DNA from: Schistosoma haematobium
Taxonomy: Eukaryota > Platyhelminthes > Trematoda > Strigeidida > Schistosomatidae
Direction of reading: 5' to 3'
Length of the DNA stretch: 64,000 bases
Assembly (NCBI RefSeq): GCF_000699445.3
Contig: NC_067200.1
Location: 16,064,510-16,128,509 of the forward strand
This document shows, in pieces, positions 21,995 through 36,116 of the stretch. Under the pieces are notes generated by a model that worked only from the letters and a program-made list of their open reading frames with translations, did not search any database and was not told the DNA's origin. A program made the position numbers and the translations under genes. The first letter of the stretch is position 1. Each line of letters opens with the position of its first letter.

Positions 21995-24285
21995 TGTAGG
22001 GCCAGCGAAATGTCACTAAGCCATAGCCAAATCATCCGGCAGTTGGGTCACTGAATATCGAGCAAATCACCGATCCTCGTCAAGGTCAGGGACAACCAAC
22101 GCGCATCAGTTAATCGTGTACCATGGACTGGCCCATGTGGCAGTGGTCTCACTTTCGTTTGTATCTACTTTAACTAATATATTTCTGTAATAACGTCCTC
22201 TGTGTTGTACAGTCTTCAAAGCATCTATGGTACCTTGGTATGTTAATGGGGTAGTCCACGTAAAGCGCTGACCTCGAGGTGTGACTTCGACGTTAGCTAG
22301 TTTGTCACAACATTGACGTCTAACTCGAGTAGGCCTCCAATCATTTCGACATAGATCGTCTACGTTGGTTATCTACACTGGTGAGCAAGACTTCGAATAA
22401 CGCAACCTATCACTATAATCTTTATTATTGTATTATATACTTATTCTTTTTCATTTTTATCATCGCCTATGTTAATCTATCACTGTGAACTTTCGTTGCT
22501 TCATGTCAATGTTGATTAGTATTTAGACTTAAATACTTAGTTCAATCGACAGAACTAACCAATCAACTACGATTACAATCGGCTATCGTGGTTCTTTAAC
22601 AAGCATTAGCAGCATGTAAATACTCCTGTGTAATATGTCTGTTAAAATATAAACCACTCGTGAGTATAGCCACAAGGCAACACGAACGTACATCTGTTTG
22701 TAACTTATCCACTGGTATAAATAAGACAAAATTAACTATCGATTATAAATTCATTTTTCTGCTTAACCACTATCCACTAGACTGTTTTACTTTCTTTTTA
22801 CCACCGCCTGCCTAATTTCCAATTGCTGAGTTCCATGTCCAAACAGAGGATACGAATTCTAGAAATTTACGGTGAGTTTGAACTATAAATTTCCTGCAAT
22901 CTTAGATCTCGTTTAGTCTGTTCGTCAGGCAATGCTATGTTTGGCTTAAATTAATTTTGGACTTATGCATATCCAGTCTACTTTCGTTACATTGGCGGTT
23001 ACATTTTTTATTATACTCCTTGTATTTGCTATTATTTCACACGGTAAATCATGACTCGATTTCCTTATTACCCGACAGTCATTTTAATTCCATTTTCGGT
23101 TCATTTGTATACAGTACGGGCTTGGAAAATATCTAAACGTCCTCAAAAATTCTCCACGAACCCAACCATAGTTTTCGTATATGTTTTTATTCACTTATCC
23201 AACTGTTACGCTAATAATACCTAAACGACTGTTCAGTGCAACTGTTAGTATACGTAAGAACGATGTTATTTAGATTTGACTTTATAACACCTCCGAACTA
23301 TTGTAGTTATTCTACTTCGATGTCGTACTTTATTTTATGAAGTATTGTTTCCTCGTGGCTGTTATCTAACAGATGATTTCGGTATGTCAATCGGCTGCTC
23401 AACTACTCAACGATCTAAAACCTGTCCAGTTCAATTGGTGGTCTGACGACATTATCATTCGCGCGAATCGTCAGTTTATGCAGTCGAGCGAATCTCCTGC
23501 AAACTTAAAACGACATTGTCGCCTCCATCCCAACACTGACAGCGTTTTTCACGGGTATCATTTACATGAGTCCAGAGTGACACTCTTGGTTTCTTATGTT
23601 CTTTTCGATATTTTTCAGTTCACTAACCGAACAAACACGCAGCACTTACCGTTTATCATCTTTTAGAGAATTCATCGTGCCACCTTTGCTGTCGATTTGT
23701 AGCCTTCAACCCTTACTGACTGTAACAGCAGTCACCGACTTTTCAACCTCGGACTACAAGTTGATTAATAGCTTAGCACAACGAAATCACGACCACTCTT
23801 CACGGTTATACTTCTGTCCTTACGGTTAGTCTGTTAAATATAGATATAACTAGAAGCTGTCAACGACACTGTCTGACATTCAACTTTAAATCAATGGCAC
23901 TATAGACATCGGCATCGATTGATAATACACTTACCCTACTATCGCTATAGCATCATTACTCTTACGGCAAACTTAGCGTTTCTCATCGGAGGGACTCAAT
24001 TATTTGTCAAAGCTATATATTTCAGCGCGACTTGATAGAACAATAAAACGTCTGGTTCTTTTCATTATTTATATGGTTAATCGCTTTACGTTTAACCAAC
24101 GTCGTACTAACATATTGTTACTCGCTGTTTTCCCGATCAGTTTCTGCCGCCTACTTTCCATTTTGTTTTACAGCTCGGAAATACCCGGAGGATTCATATT
24201 AATCGTTTGGTAATCTCCGGCGCGCAACTACTCCCAACGTGTTTGGTACCGATTCAAACGACCGTTGAATCTAGTGGGGGAGTAA
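21995..24285 (+). repeat. Array unit 2 (LTR 2 at 21995-22377 plus internal region)
   Basis: 2291 bp. Private change seen: T to C at 23735 (Ile to Thr in the second small frame). The purine tract at its right end has five Gs. Confidence 0.85.
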
Positions 24286-26574
24286 TGTAGGGCCAGCGAA
24301 ATGTCACTAAGCCATAGCCAAATCATCCGGCAGTTGGGTCACTGAATATCGAGCAAATCACCGATCCTCGTCAAGGTCAGGGACAACCAACGCGCATCAG
24401 TTAATCGTGTACCATGGACTGGCCCATGTGGCAGTGGTCTCACTTTCGTTTGTATCTACTTTAACTAATATATTTCTGTAATAACGTCCTCTGTGTTGTA
24501 CAGTCTTCAAAGCATCTATGGTACCTTGGTATGTTAATGGGGTAGTCCACGTAAAGCGCTGACCTCGAGGTGTGACTTCGACGTTAGCTAGTTTGTCACA
24601 ACATTGACGTCTAACTCGAGTAGGCCTCCAATCATTTCGACACAGATCGTCTACGTTGGTTATCTACACTGGTGAGCAAGACTTCGAATAACGCAACCTA
24701 TCACTATAATCTTTATTATTGTATTATATACTTATTCTTTTTCATTTTTATCATCGCCTATGTTAATCTATCACTGTGAACTTTCGTTGCTTCATGTCAA
24801 TGTTGATTAGTATTTAGACTTAAATACTTAGTTCAATCGACAGAACTAACCAATCAACTACGATTACAATCGGCTATCGTGGTTCTTTAACAAGCATTAG
24901 CAGCATGTAAATACTCCTGTGTAATATGTCTGTTAAAATATAAACCACTCGTGAGTATAGCCACAAGGCAACACGAACGTACATCTGTTTGTAACTTATC
25001 CACTGGTATAAATAAGACAAAATTAACTATCGATTATAAATTCATTTTTCTGCTTAACCACTATCCACTAGACTGTTTTACTTTCTTTTTACCACCGCCT
25101 GCCTAATTTCCAATTGCTGAGTTCCATGTCCAAACAGAGGATACGAATTCTAGAAATTTACGGTGAGTTTGAACTATAAATTTCCTGCAATCTTAGATCT
25201 CGTTTAGTCTGTTCGTCAGGCAATGCTATGTTTGGCTTAAATTAATTTTGGACTTATGCATATCCAGTCTACTTTCGTTACATTGGCGGTTACATTTTTA
25301 TTATACTCCTTGTATTTGCTATTATTTCACACGGTAAATCATGACTCGATTTCCTTATTACCCGACAGTCATTTTAATTCCATTTTCGGTTCATTTGTAT
25401 ACAGTACGGGCTTGGAAAATATCTAAACGTCCTCAAAAATTCTCCACGAACCCAACCATAGTTTTCGTATATGTTTTTATTCACTTATCCAACTGTTACG
25501 CTAATAATACCTAAACGACTGTTCAGTGCAACTGTTAGTATACGTAAGAACGATGTTATTTAGATTTGACTTTATAACACCTCCGAACTATTGTAGTTAT
25601 TCTACTTCGATGTCGTACTTTATTTTATGAAGTATTGTTTCCTCGTGGCTGTTATCTAACAGATGATTTCGGTATGTCAATCGGCTGCTCAACTACTCAA
25701 CGATCTAAAACCTGTCCAGTTCAATTGGTGGTCTGACGACATTATCATTCGCGCGAATCGTCAGTTTATGCAGTCGAGCGAATCTCCTGCAAACTTAAAA
25801 CGACATTGTCGCCTCCATCCCGACACTGACAGCGTTTTTCACGGGTATCATTTACATGAGTCCAGAGTGACACTCTTGGTTTCTTATGTTCTTTTCGATA
25901 TTTTTCAGTTCACTAACCGAACAAACACGCAGCACTTACCGTTTATCATCTTTTAGAGAATTCATCGTGCCACCTTTGCTGTCGATTTGTAGCCTTCAAC
26001 CCTTACTGACTGTAACAGCAGTCATCGACTTTTCAACCTCGGACTACAAGTTGATTAATAGCTTAGCACAACGAAATCACGACCACTCTTCACGGTTATA
26101 CTTCTGTCCTTACGGTTAGTCTGTTAAATATAGATATAACTAGAAGCTGTCAACGACACTGTCTGACATTCAACTTTAAATCAATGGCACTATAGACATC
26201 GGCATCGATTGATAATACACTTACCCTACTATCGCTATAGCATCATTACTCTTACGGCAAACTTAGCGTTTCTCATCGGAGGGACTCAATTATTTGTCAA
26301 AGCTATATATTTCAGCGCGACTTGATAGAACAATAAAACGTCTGGTTCTTTTCATTATTTATATGGTTAATCGCTTTACGTTTAACCAACGTCGTACTAA
26401 CATATTGTTACTCGCTGTTTTCCCGATCAGTTTCTGCCGCCTACTTTCCATTTTGTTTTACAGCTCGGAAATACCCGGAGGATTCATATTAATCGTTTGG
26501 TAATCTCCGGCGCGCAACTACTCCCAACGTGTTTGGTACCGATTCAAACGACCGTTGAATCTAGTGGGGAGTAA
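24286..26574 (+). repeat. Array unit 3 (LTR 3 at 24286-24668 plus internal region)
   Basis: 2289 bp. Private changes seen: T to C at 24643 in the LTR, and A to G at 25822 (Asn to Asp in the first small frame). It has the shorter T-run near 25291. Confidence 0.85.
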
Positions 26575-28863
26575 TGTAGGGCCAGCGAAATGTCACTAAG
26601 CCATAGCCAAATCATCCGGCAGTTGGGTCACTGAATATCGAGCAAATCACCGATCCTCGTCAAGGTCAGGGACAACCAACGCGCATCAGTTAATCGTGTA
26701 CCATGGACTGGCCCATGTGGCAGTGGTCTCACTTTCGTTTGTATCTACTTTAACTAATATATTTCTGTAATAACGTCCTCTGTGTTGTACAGTCTTCAAA
26801 GCATCTATGGTACCTTGGTATGTTAATGGGGTAGTCCACGTAAAGCGCTGACCTCGAGGTGTGACTTCGACGTTAGCTAGTTTGTCACAACATTGACGTC
26901 TAACTCGAGTAGGCCTCCAATCATTTCGACATAGATCGTCTACGTTGGTTATCTACACTGGTGAGCAAGACTTCGAATAACGCAACCTATCACTATAATC
27001 TTTATTATTGTATTATATACTTATTCTTTTTCATTTTTATCATCGCCTATGTTAATCTATCACTGTGAACTTTCGTTGCTTCATGTCAATGTTGATTAGT
27101 ATTTAGACTTAAATACTTAGTTCAATCGACAGAACTAACCAATCAACTACGATTACAATCGGCTATCGTGGTTCTTTAACAAGCATTAGCAGCATGTAAA
27201 TACTCCTGTGTAATATGTCTGTTAAAATATAAACCACTCGTGAGTATAGCCACAAGGCAACACGAACGTACATCTGTTTGTAACTTATCCACTGGTATAA
27301 ATAAGACAAAATTAACTATCGATTATAAATTCATTTTTCTGCTTAACCACTATCCACTAGACTGTTTTACTTTCTTTTTACCACCGCCTGCCTAATTTCC
27401 AATTGCTGAGTTCCATGTCCAAACAGAGGATACGAATTCTAGAAATTTACGGTGAGTTTGAACTATAAATTTCCTGCAATCTTAGATCTCGTTTAGTCTG
27501 TTCGTCAGGCAATGCTATGTTTGGCTTAAATTAATTTTGGACTTATGCATATCCAGTCTACTTTCGTTACATTGGCGGTTACATTTTTTATTATACTCCT
27601 TGTATTTGCTATTATTTCACACGGTAAATCATGACTCGATTTCCTTATTACCCGACAGTCATTTTAATTCCATTTTCGGTTCATTTGTATACAGTACGGG
27701 CTTGGAAAATATCTAAACGTCCTCAAAATTCTCCACGAACCCAACCATAGTTTTCGTATATGTTTTTATTCACTTATCCAACTGTTACGCTAATAATACC
27801 TAAACGACTGTTCAGTGCAACTGTTAGTATACGTAAGAACGATGTTATTTAGATTTGACTTTATAACACCTCCGAACTATTGTAGTTATTCTACTTCGAT
27901 GTCGTACTTTATTTTATGAAGTATTGTTTCCTCGTGGCTGTTATCTAACAGATGATTTCGGTATGTCAATCGGCTGCTCAACTACTCAACGATCTAAAAC
28001 CTGTCCAGTTCAATTGGTGGTCTGACGACATTATCATTCGCGCGAATCGTCAGTTTATGCAGTCGAGCGAATCTCCTGCAAACTTAAAACGACATTGTCG
28101 CCTCCATCCCAACACTGACAGCGTTTTTCACGGGTATCATTTACATGAGTCCAGAGTGACACTCTTGGTTTCTTATGTTCTTTTCGATATTTTTCAGTTC
28201 ACTAACCGAACAAACACGCAGCACTTACCGTTTATCATCTTTTAGAGAATTCATCGTGCCACCTTTGCTGTCGATTTGTAGCCTTCAACCCTTACTGACT
28301 GTAACAGCAGTCATCGACTTTTCAACCTCGGACTACAAGCTGATTAATAGCTTAGCACAACGAAATCACGACCACTCTTCACGGTTATACTTCTGTCCTT
28401 ACGGTTAGTCTGTTAAATATAGATATAACTAGAAGCTGTCAACGACACTGTCTGACATTCAACTTTAAATCAATGGCACTATAGACATCGGCATCGATTG
28501 ATAATACACTTACCCTACTATCGCTATAGCATCATTACTCTTACGGCAAACTTAGCGTTTCTCATCGGAGGGACTCAATTATTTGTCAAAGCTATATATT
28601 TCAGCGCGACTTGATAGAACAATAAAACGTCTGGTTCTTTTCATTATTTATATGGTTAATCGCTTTACGTTTAACCAACGTCGTACTAACATATTGTTAC
28701 TCGCTGTTTTCCCGATCAGTTTCTGCCGCCTACTTTCCATTTTGTTTTACAGCTCGGAAATACCCGGAGGATTCATATTAATCGTTTGGTAATCTCCGGC
28801 GCGCAACTACTCCCAACGTGTTTGGTACCGATTCAAACGACCGTTGAATCTAGTGGGGAGTAA
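26575..28863 (+). repeat. Array unit 4 (LTR 4 at 26575-26957 plus internal region)
   Basis: 2289 bp. Private changes seen: one A fewer in the run near 27725 and a T to C at 28340. Confidence 0.85.
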
Positions 28864-31153
28864 TGTAGGGCCAGCGAAATGTCACTAAGCCATAGCCAAA
28901 TCATCCGGCAGTTGGGTCACTGAATATCGAGCAAATCACCGATCCTCGTCAAGGTCAGGGACAACCAACGCGCATCAGTTAATCGTGTACCATGGACTGG
29001 CCCATGTGGCAGTGGTCTCACTTTCGTTTGTATCTACTTTAACTAATATATTTCTGTAATAACGTCCTCTGTGTTGTACAGTCTTCAAAGCATCTATGGT
29101 ACCTTGGTATGTTAATGGGGTAGTCCACGTAAAGCGCTGACCTCGAGGTGTGACTTCGACGTTAGCTAGTTTGTCACAACATTGACGTCTAACTCGAGTA
29201 GGCCTCCAATCATTTCGACATAGATCGTCTACGTTGGTTATCTACACTGGTGAGCAAGACTTCGAATAACGCAACCTATCACTATAATCTTTATTATTGT
29301 ATTATATACTTATTCTTTTTCATTTTTATCATCGCCTATGTTAATCTATCACTGTGAACTTTCGTTGCTTCATGTCAATGTTGATTAGTATTTAGACTTA
29401 AATACTTAGTTCAATCGACAGAACTAACCAATCAACTACGATTACAATCGGCTATCGTGGTTCTTTAACAAGCATTAGCAGCATGTAAATACTCCTGTGT
29501 AATATGTCTGTTAAAATATAAACCACTCGTGAGTATAGCCACAAGGCAACACGAACGTACATCTGTTTGTAACTTATCCACTGGTATAAATAAGACAAAA
29601 TTAACTATCGATTATAAATTCATTTTTCTGCTTAACCACTATCCACTAGACTGTTTTACTTTCTTTTTTACCACCGCCTGCCTAATTTCCAATTGCTGAG
29701 TTCCATGTCCAAACAGAGGATACGAATTCTAGAAATTTACGGTGAGTTTGAACTATAAATTTCCTGCAATCTTAGATCTCGTTTAGTCTGTTCGTCAGGC
29801 AATGCTATGTTTGGCTTAAATTAATTTTGGACTTATGCATATCCAGTCTACTTTCGTTACATTGGCGGTTACATTTTTATTATACTCCTTGTATTTGCTA
29901 TTATTTCACACGGTAAATCATGACTCGATTTCCTTATTACCCGACAGTCATTTTAATTCCATTTTCGGTTCATTTGTATACAGTACGGGCTTGGAAAATA
30001 TCTAAACGTCCTCAAAAATTCTCCACGAACCCAACCATAGTTTTCGTATATGTTTTTATTCACTTATCCAACTGTTACGCTAATAATACCTAAACGACTG
30101 TTCAGTGCAACTGTTAGTATACGTAAGAACGATGTTATTTAGATTTGACTTTATAACACCTCCGAACTATTGTAGTTATTCTACTTCGATGTCGTACTTT
30201 ATTTTATGAAGTATTGTTTCCTCGTGGCTGTTATCTAACAGATGATTTCGGTATGTCAATCGGCTGCTCAACTACTCAACGATCTAAAACCTGTCCAGTT
30301 CAATTGGTGGTCTGACGACATTATCATTCGCGCGAATCGTCAGTTTATGCAGTCGAGCGAATCTCCTGCAAACTTAAAACGACATTGTCGCCTCCATCCC
30401 AACACTGACAGCGTTTTTCACGGGTATCATTTACATGAGTCCAGAGTGACACTCTTGGTTTCTTATGTTCTTTTCGATATTTTTCAGTTCACTAACCGAA
30501 CAAACACGCAGCACTTACCGTTTATCATCTTTTAGAGAATTCATCGTGCCACCTTTGCTGTCGATTTGTAGCCTTCAACCCTTACTGACTGTAACAGCAG
30601 TCATCGACTTTTCAACCTCGGACTACAAGTTGATTAATAGCTTAGCACAACGAAATCACGACCACTCTTCACGGTTATACTTCTGTCCTTACGGTTAGTC
30701 TGTTAAATATAGATATAACTAGAAGCTGTCAACGACACTGTCTGACATTCAACTTTAAATCAATGGCACTATAGACATCGGCATCGATTGATAATACACT
30801 TACCCTACTATCGCTATAGCATCATTACTCTTACGGCAAACTTAGCGTTTCTCATCGGAGGGACTCAATTATTTGTCAAAGCTATATATTTCAGCGCGAC
30901 TTGATAGAACAATAAAACGTCTGGTTCTTTTCATTATTTATATGGTTAATCGCTTTACGTTTAACCAACGTCGTACTAACATATTGTTACTCGCTGTTTT
31001 CCCGATCAGTTTCTGCCGCCTACTTTCCATTTTGTTTTACAGCTCGGAAATACCCGGAGGATTCATATTAATCGTTTGGTAATCTCCGGCGCGCAACTAC
31101 TCCCAACGTGTTTGGTACCGATTCAAACGACCGTTGAATCTAGTGGGGAGTAA
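28864..31153 (+). repeat. Array unit 5 (LTR 5 at 28864-29246 plus internal region)
   Basis: 2290 bp. One extra T in the run near 29665 and the shorter T-run near 29875. Confidence 0.85.
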
Positions 31154-33442
31154 TGTAGGGCCAGCGAAATGTCACTAAGCCATAGCCAAATCATCCGGCA
31201 GTTGGGTCACTGAATATCGAGCAAATCACCGATCCTCGTCAAGGTCAGGGACAACCAACGCGCATCAGTTAATCGTGTACCATGGACTGGCCCATGTGGC
31301 AGTGGTCTCACTTTCGTTTGTATCTACTTTAACTAATATATTTCTGTAATAACGTCCTCTGTGTTGTACAGTCTTCAAAGCATCTATGGTACCTTGGTAT
31401 GTTAATGGGGTAGTCCACGTAAAGCGCTGACCTCGAGGTGTGACTTCGACGTTAGCTAGTTTGTCACAACATTGACGTCTAACTCGAGTAGGCCTCCAAT
31501 CATTTCGACATAGATCGTCTACGTTGGTTATCTACACTGGTGAGCAAGACTTCGAATAACGCAACCTATCACTATAATCTTTATTATTGTATTATATACT
31601 TATTCTTTTTCATTTTTATCATCGCCTATGTTAATCTATCACTGTGAACTTTCGTTGCTTCATGTCAATGTTGATTAGTATTTAGACTTAAATACTTAGT
31701 TCAATCGACAGAACTAACCAATCAACTACGATTACAATCGGCTATCGTGGTTCTTTAACAAGCATTAGCAGCATGTAAATACTCCTGTGTAATATGTCTG
31801 TTAAAATATAAACCACTCGTGAGTATAGCCACAAGGCAACACGAACGTACATCTGTTTGTAACTTATCCACTGGTATAAATAAGACAAAATTAACTATCG
31901 ATTATAAATTCATTTTTCTGCTTAACCACTATCCACTAGACTGTTTTACTTTCTTTTTACCACCGCCTGCCTAATTTCCAATTGCTGAGTTCCATGTCCA
32001 AACAGAGGATACGAATTCTAGAAATTTACGGTGAGTTTGAACTATAAATTTCCTGCAATCTTAGATCTCGTTTAGTCTGTTCGTCAGGCAATGCTATGTT
32101 TGGCTTAAATTAATTTTGGACTTATGCATATCCAGTCTACTTTCGTTACATTGGCGGTTACATTTTTATTATACTCCTTGTATTTGCTATTATTTCACAC
32201 GGTAAATCATGACTCGATTTCCTTATTACCCGACAGTCATTTTAATTCCATTTTCGGTTCATTTGTATACAGTACGGGCTTGGAAAATATCTAAACGTCC
32301 TCAAAAATTCTCCACGAACCCAACCATAGTTTTCGTATATGTTTTTATTCACTTATCCAACTGTTACGCTAATAATACCTAAACGACTGTTCAGTGCAAC
32401 TGTTAGTATACGTAAGAACGATGTTATTTAGATTTGACTTTATAACACCTCCGAACTATTGTAGTTATTCTACTTCGATGTCGTACTTTATTTTATGAAG
32501 TATTGTTTCCTCGTGGCTGTTATCTAACAGATGATTTCGGTATGTCAATCGGCTGCTCAACTACTCAACGATCTAAAACCTGTCCAGTTCAATTGGTGGT
32601 CTGACGACATTATCATTCGCGCGAATCGTCAGTTTATGCAGTCGAGCGAATCTCCTGCAAACTTAAAACGACATTGTCGCCTCCATCCCAACACTGACAG
32701 CGTTTTTCACGGGTATCATTTACATGAGTCCAGAGTGACACTCTTGGTTTCTTATGTTCTTTTCGATATTTTTCAGTTCACTAACCGAACAAACACGCAG
32801 CACTTACCGTTTATCATCTTTTAGAGAATTCATCGTGCCACCTTTGCTGTCGATTTGTAGCCTTCAACCCTTACTGACTGTAACAGCAGTCATCGACTTT
32901 TCAACCTCGGACTACAAGTTGATTAATAGCTTAGCACAACGAAATCACGACCACTCTTCACGGTTATACTTCTGTCCTTACGGTTAGTCTGTTAAATATA
33001 GATATAACTAGAAGCTGTCAACGACACTGTCTGACATTCAACTTTAAATCAATGGCACTATAGACATCGGCATCGATTGATAATACACTTACCCTACTAT
33101 CGCTATAGCATCATTACTCTTACGGCAAACTTAGCGTTTCTCATCGGAGGGACTCAATTATTTGTCAAAGCTATATATTTCAGCGCGACTTGATAGAACA
33201 ATAAAACGTCTGGTTCTTTTCATTATTTATATGGTTAATCGCTTTACGTTTAACCAACGTCGTACTAACATATTGTTACTCGCTGTTTTCCCGATCAGTT
33301 TCTGCCGCCTACTTTCCATTTTGTTTTACAGCTCGGAAATACCCGGAGGATTCATATTAATCGTTTGGTAATCTCCGGCGCGCAACTACTCCCAACGTGT
33401 TTGGTACCGATTCAAACGACCGTTGAATCTAGTGGGGAGTAA
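31154..33442 (+). repeat. Array unit 6 (LTR 6 at 31154-31536 plus internal region)
   Basis: 2289 bp. It has the shorter T-run near 32163. No private substitution was noticed by eye. Confidence 0.85.
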
Positions 33443-35733
33443 TGTAGGGCCAGCGAAATGTCACTAAGCCATAGCCAAATCATCCGGCAGTTGGGTCACT
33501 GAATATCGAGCAAATCACCGATCCTCGTCAAGGTCAGGGACAACCAACGCGCATCAGTTAATCGTGTACCATGGACTGGCCCATGTGGCAGTGGTCTCAC
33601 TTTCGTTTGTATCTACTTTAACTAATATATTTCTGTAATAACGTCCTCTGTGTTGTACAGTCTTCAAAGCATCTATGGTACCTTGGTATGTTAATGGGGT
33701 AGTCCACGTAAAGCGCTGACCTCGAGGTGTGACTTCGACGTTAGCTAGTTTGTCACAACATTGACGTCTAACTCGAGTAGGCCTCCAATCATTTCGACAT
33801 AGATCGTCTACGTTGGTTATCTACACTGGTGAGCAAGACTTCGAATAACGCAACCTATCACTATAATCTTTATTATTGTATTATATACTTATTCTTTTTC
33901 ATTTTTATCATCGCCTATGTTAATCTATCACTGTGAACTTTCGTTGCTTCATGTCAATGTTGATTAGTATTTAGACTTAAATACTTAGTTCAATCGACAG
34001 AACTAACCAATCAACTACGATTACAATCGGCTATCGTGGTTCTTTAACAAGCATTAGCAGCATGTAAATACTCCTGTGTAATATGTCTGTTAAAATATAA
34101 ACCACTCGTGAGTATAGCCACAAGGCAACACGAACGTACATCTGTTTGTAACTTATCCACTGGTATAAATAAGACAAAATTAACTATCGATTATAAATTC
34201 ATTTTTCTGCTTAACCACTATCCACTAGACTGTTTTACTTTCTTTTTACCACCGCCTGCCTAATTTCCAATTGCTGAGTTCCATGTCCAAACAGAGGATA
34301 CGAATTCTAGAAATTTACGGTGAGTTTGAACTATAAATTTCCTGCAATCTTAGATCTCGTTTAGTCTGTTCGTCAGGCAATGCTATGTTTGGCTTAAATT
34401 AATTTTGGACTTATGCATATCCAGTCTACTTTCGTTACATTGGCGGTTACATTTTTTATTATACTCCTTGTATTTGCTATTATTTCACACGGTAAATCAT
34501 GACTCGATTTCCTTATTACCCGACAGTCATTTTAATTCCATTTTCGGTTCATTTGTATACAGTACGGGCTTGGAAAATATCTAAACGTCCTCAAAAATTC
34601 TCCACGAACCCAACCATAGTTTTCGTATATGTTTTTATTCACTTATCCAACTGTTACGCTAATAATACCTAAACGACTGTTCAGTGCAACTGTTAGTATA
34701 CGTAAGAACGATGTTATTTAGATTTGACTTTATAACACCTCCGAACTATTGTAGTTATTCTACTTCGATGTCGTACTTTATTTTATGAAGTATTGTTTCC
34801 TCGTGGCTGTTATCTAACAGATGATTTCGGTATGTCAATCGGCTGCTCAACTACTCAACGATCTAAAACCTGTCCAGTTCAATTGGTGGTCTGACGACAT
34901 TATCATTCGCGCGAATCGTCAGTTTATGCAGTCGAGCGAATCTCCTGCAAACTTAAAACGACATTGTCGCCTCCATCCCAACACTGACAGCGTTTTTCAC
35001 GGGTATCATTTACATGAGTCCAGAGTGACACTCTTGGTTTCTTATGTTCTTTTCGATATTTTTCAGTTCACTAACCGAACAAACACGCAGCACTTACCGT
35101 TTATCATCTTTTAGAGAATTCATCGTGCCACCTTTGCTGTCGATTTGTAGCCTTCAACCCTTACTGACTGTAACAGCAGTCATCGACTTTTCAACCTCGG
35201 ACTACAAGTTGATTAATAGCTTAGCACAACGAAATCACGACCACTCTTCACGGTTATACTTCTGTCCTTACGGTTAGTCTGTTAAACATAGATATAACTA
35301 GAAGCTGTCAACGACACTGTCTGACATTCAACTTTAAATCAATGGCACTATAGACATCGGCATCGATTGATAATACACTTACCCTACTATCGCTATAGCA
35401 TCATTACTCTTACGGCAAACTTAGCGTTTCTCATCGGAGGGACTCAATTATTTGTCAAAGCTATATATTTCAGCGCGACTTGATAGAACAATAAAACGTC
35501 TGGTTCTTTTCATTATTTATATGGTTAATCGCTTTACGTTTAACCAACGTCGTACTAACATATTGTTACTCGCTGTTTTCCCGATCAGTTTCTGCCGCCT
35601 ACTTTCCATTTTGTTTTACAGCTCGGAAATACCCGGAGGATTCATATTAATCGTTTGGTAATCTCCGGCGCGCAACTACTCCCAACGTGTTTGGTACCGA
35701 TTCAAACGACCGTTGAATCTAGTGGGGGAGTAA
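33443..35733 (+). repeat. Array unit 7 (LTR 7 at 33443-33825 plus internal region)
   Basis: 2291 bp. Private change seen: T to C at 35287. It ends in a five-G purine tract before LTR 8. Confidence 0.85.
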
Positions 35734-36116
35734 TGTAGGGCCAGCGAAATGTCACTAAGCCATAGCCAAATCATCCGGCAGTTGGGTCACTGAATATCGA
35801 GCAAATCACCGATCCTCGTCAAGGTCAGGGACAACCAACGCGCATCAGTTAATCGTGTACCATGGACTGGCCCATGTGGCAGTGGTCTCACTTTCGTTTG
35901 TATCTACTTTAACTAATATATTTCTGTAATAACGTCCTCTGTGTTGTACAGTCTTCAAAGCATCTATGGTACCTTGGTATGTTAATGGGGTAGTCCACGT
36001 AAAGCGCTGACCTCGAGGTGTGACTTCGACGTTAGCTAGTTTGTCACAACATTGACGTCTAACTCGAGTAGGCCTCCAATCATTTCGACATAGGTCGTCT
36101 ACGTTGGTGATCTACA
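35734..36116 (+). repeat. LTR 8 (rightmost), followed by host sequence
   Basis: 383 bp. Its 5' end has GCCAGCG like the inner LTRs. Its 3' end differs from all others in the array: ATAGGTCG instead of ATAGATCG, and GGTGATC instead of GGTTATC. GGTGATC is also found in the solo LTR in the MULE, so it is probably ancestral. GTGC follows at 36117-36120. Confidence 0.88.

Noticed and set aside
19705..36116. The 2.29-kb tandem repeat as a CRISPR array, rDNA or ordinary satellite.
   Set aside because: The period is far too long for CRISPR, there are no rRNA motifs, and LTR ends, primer site, purine tract and a single target duplication explain it better than a satellite.
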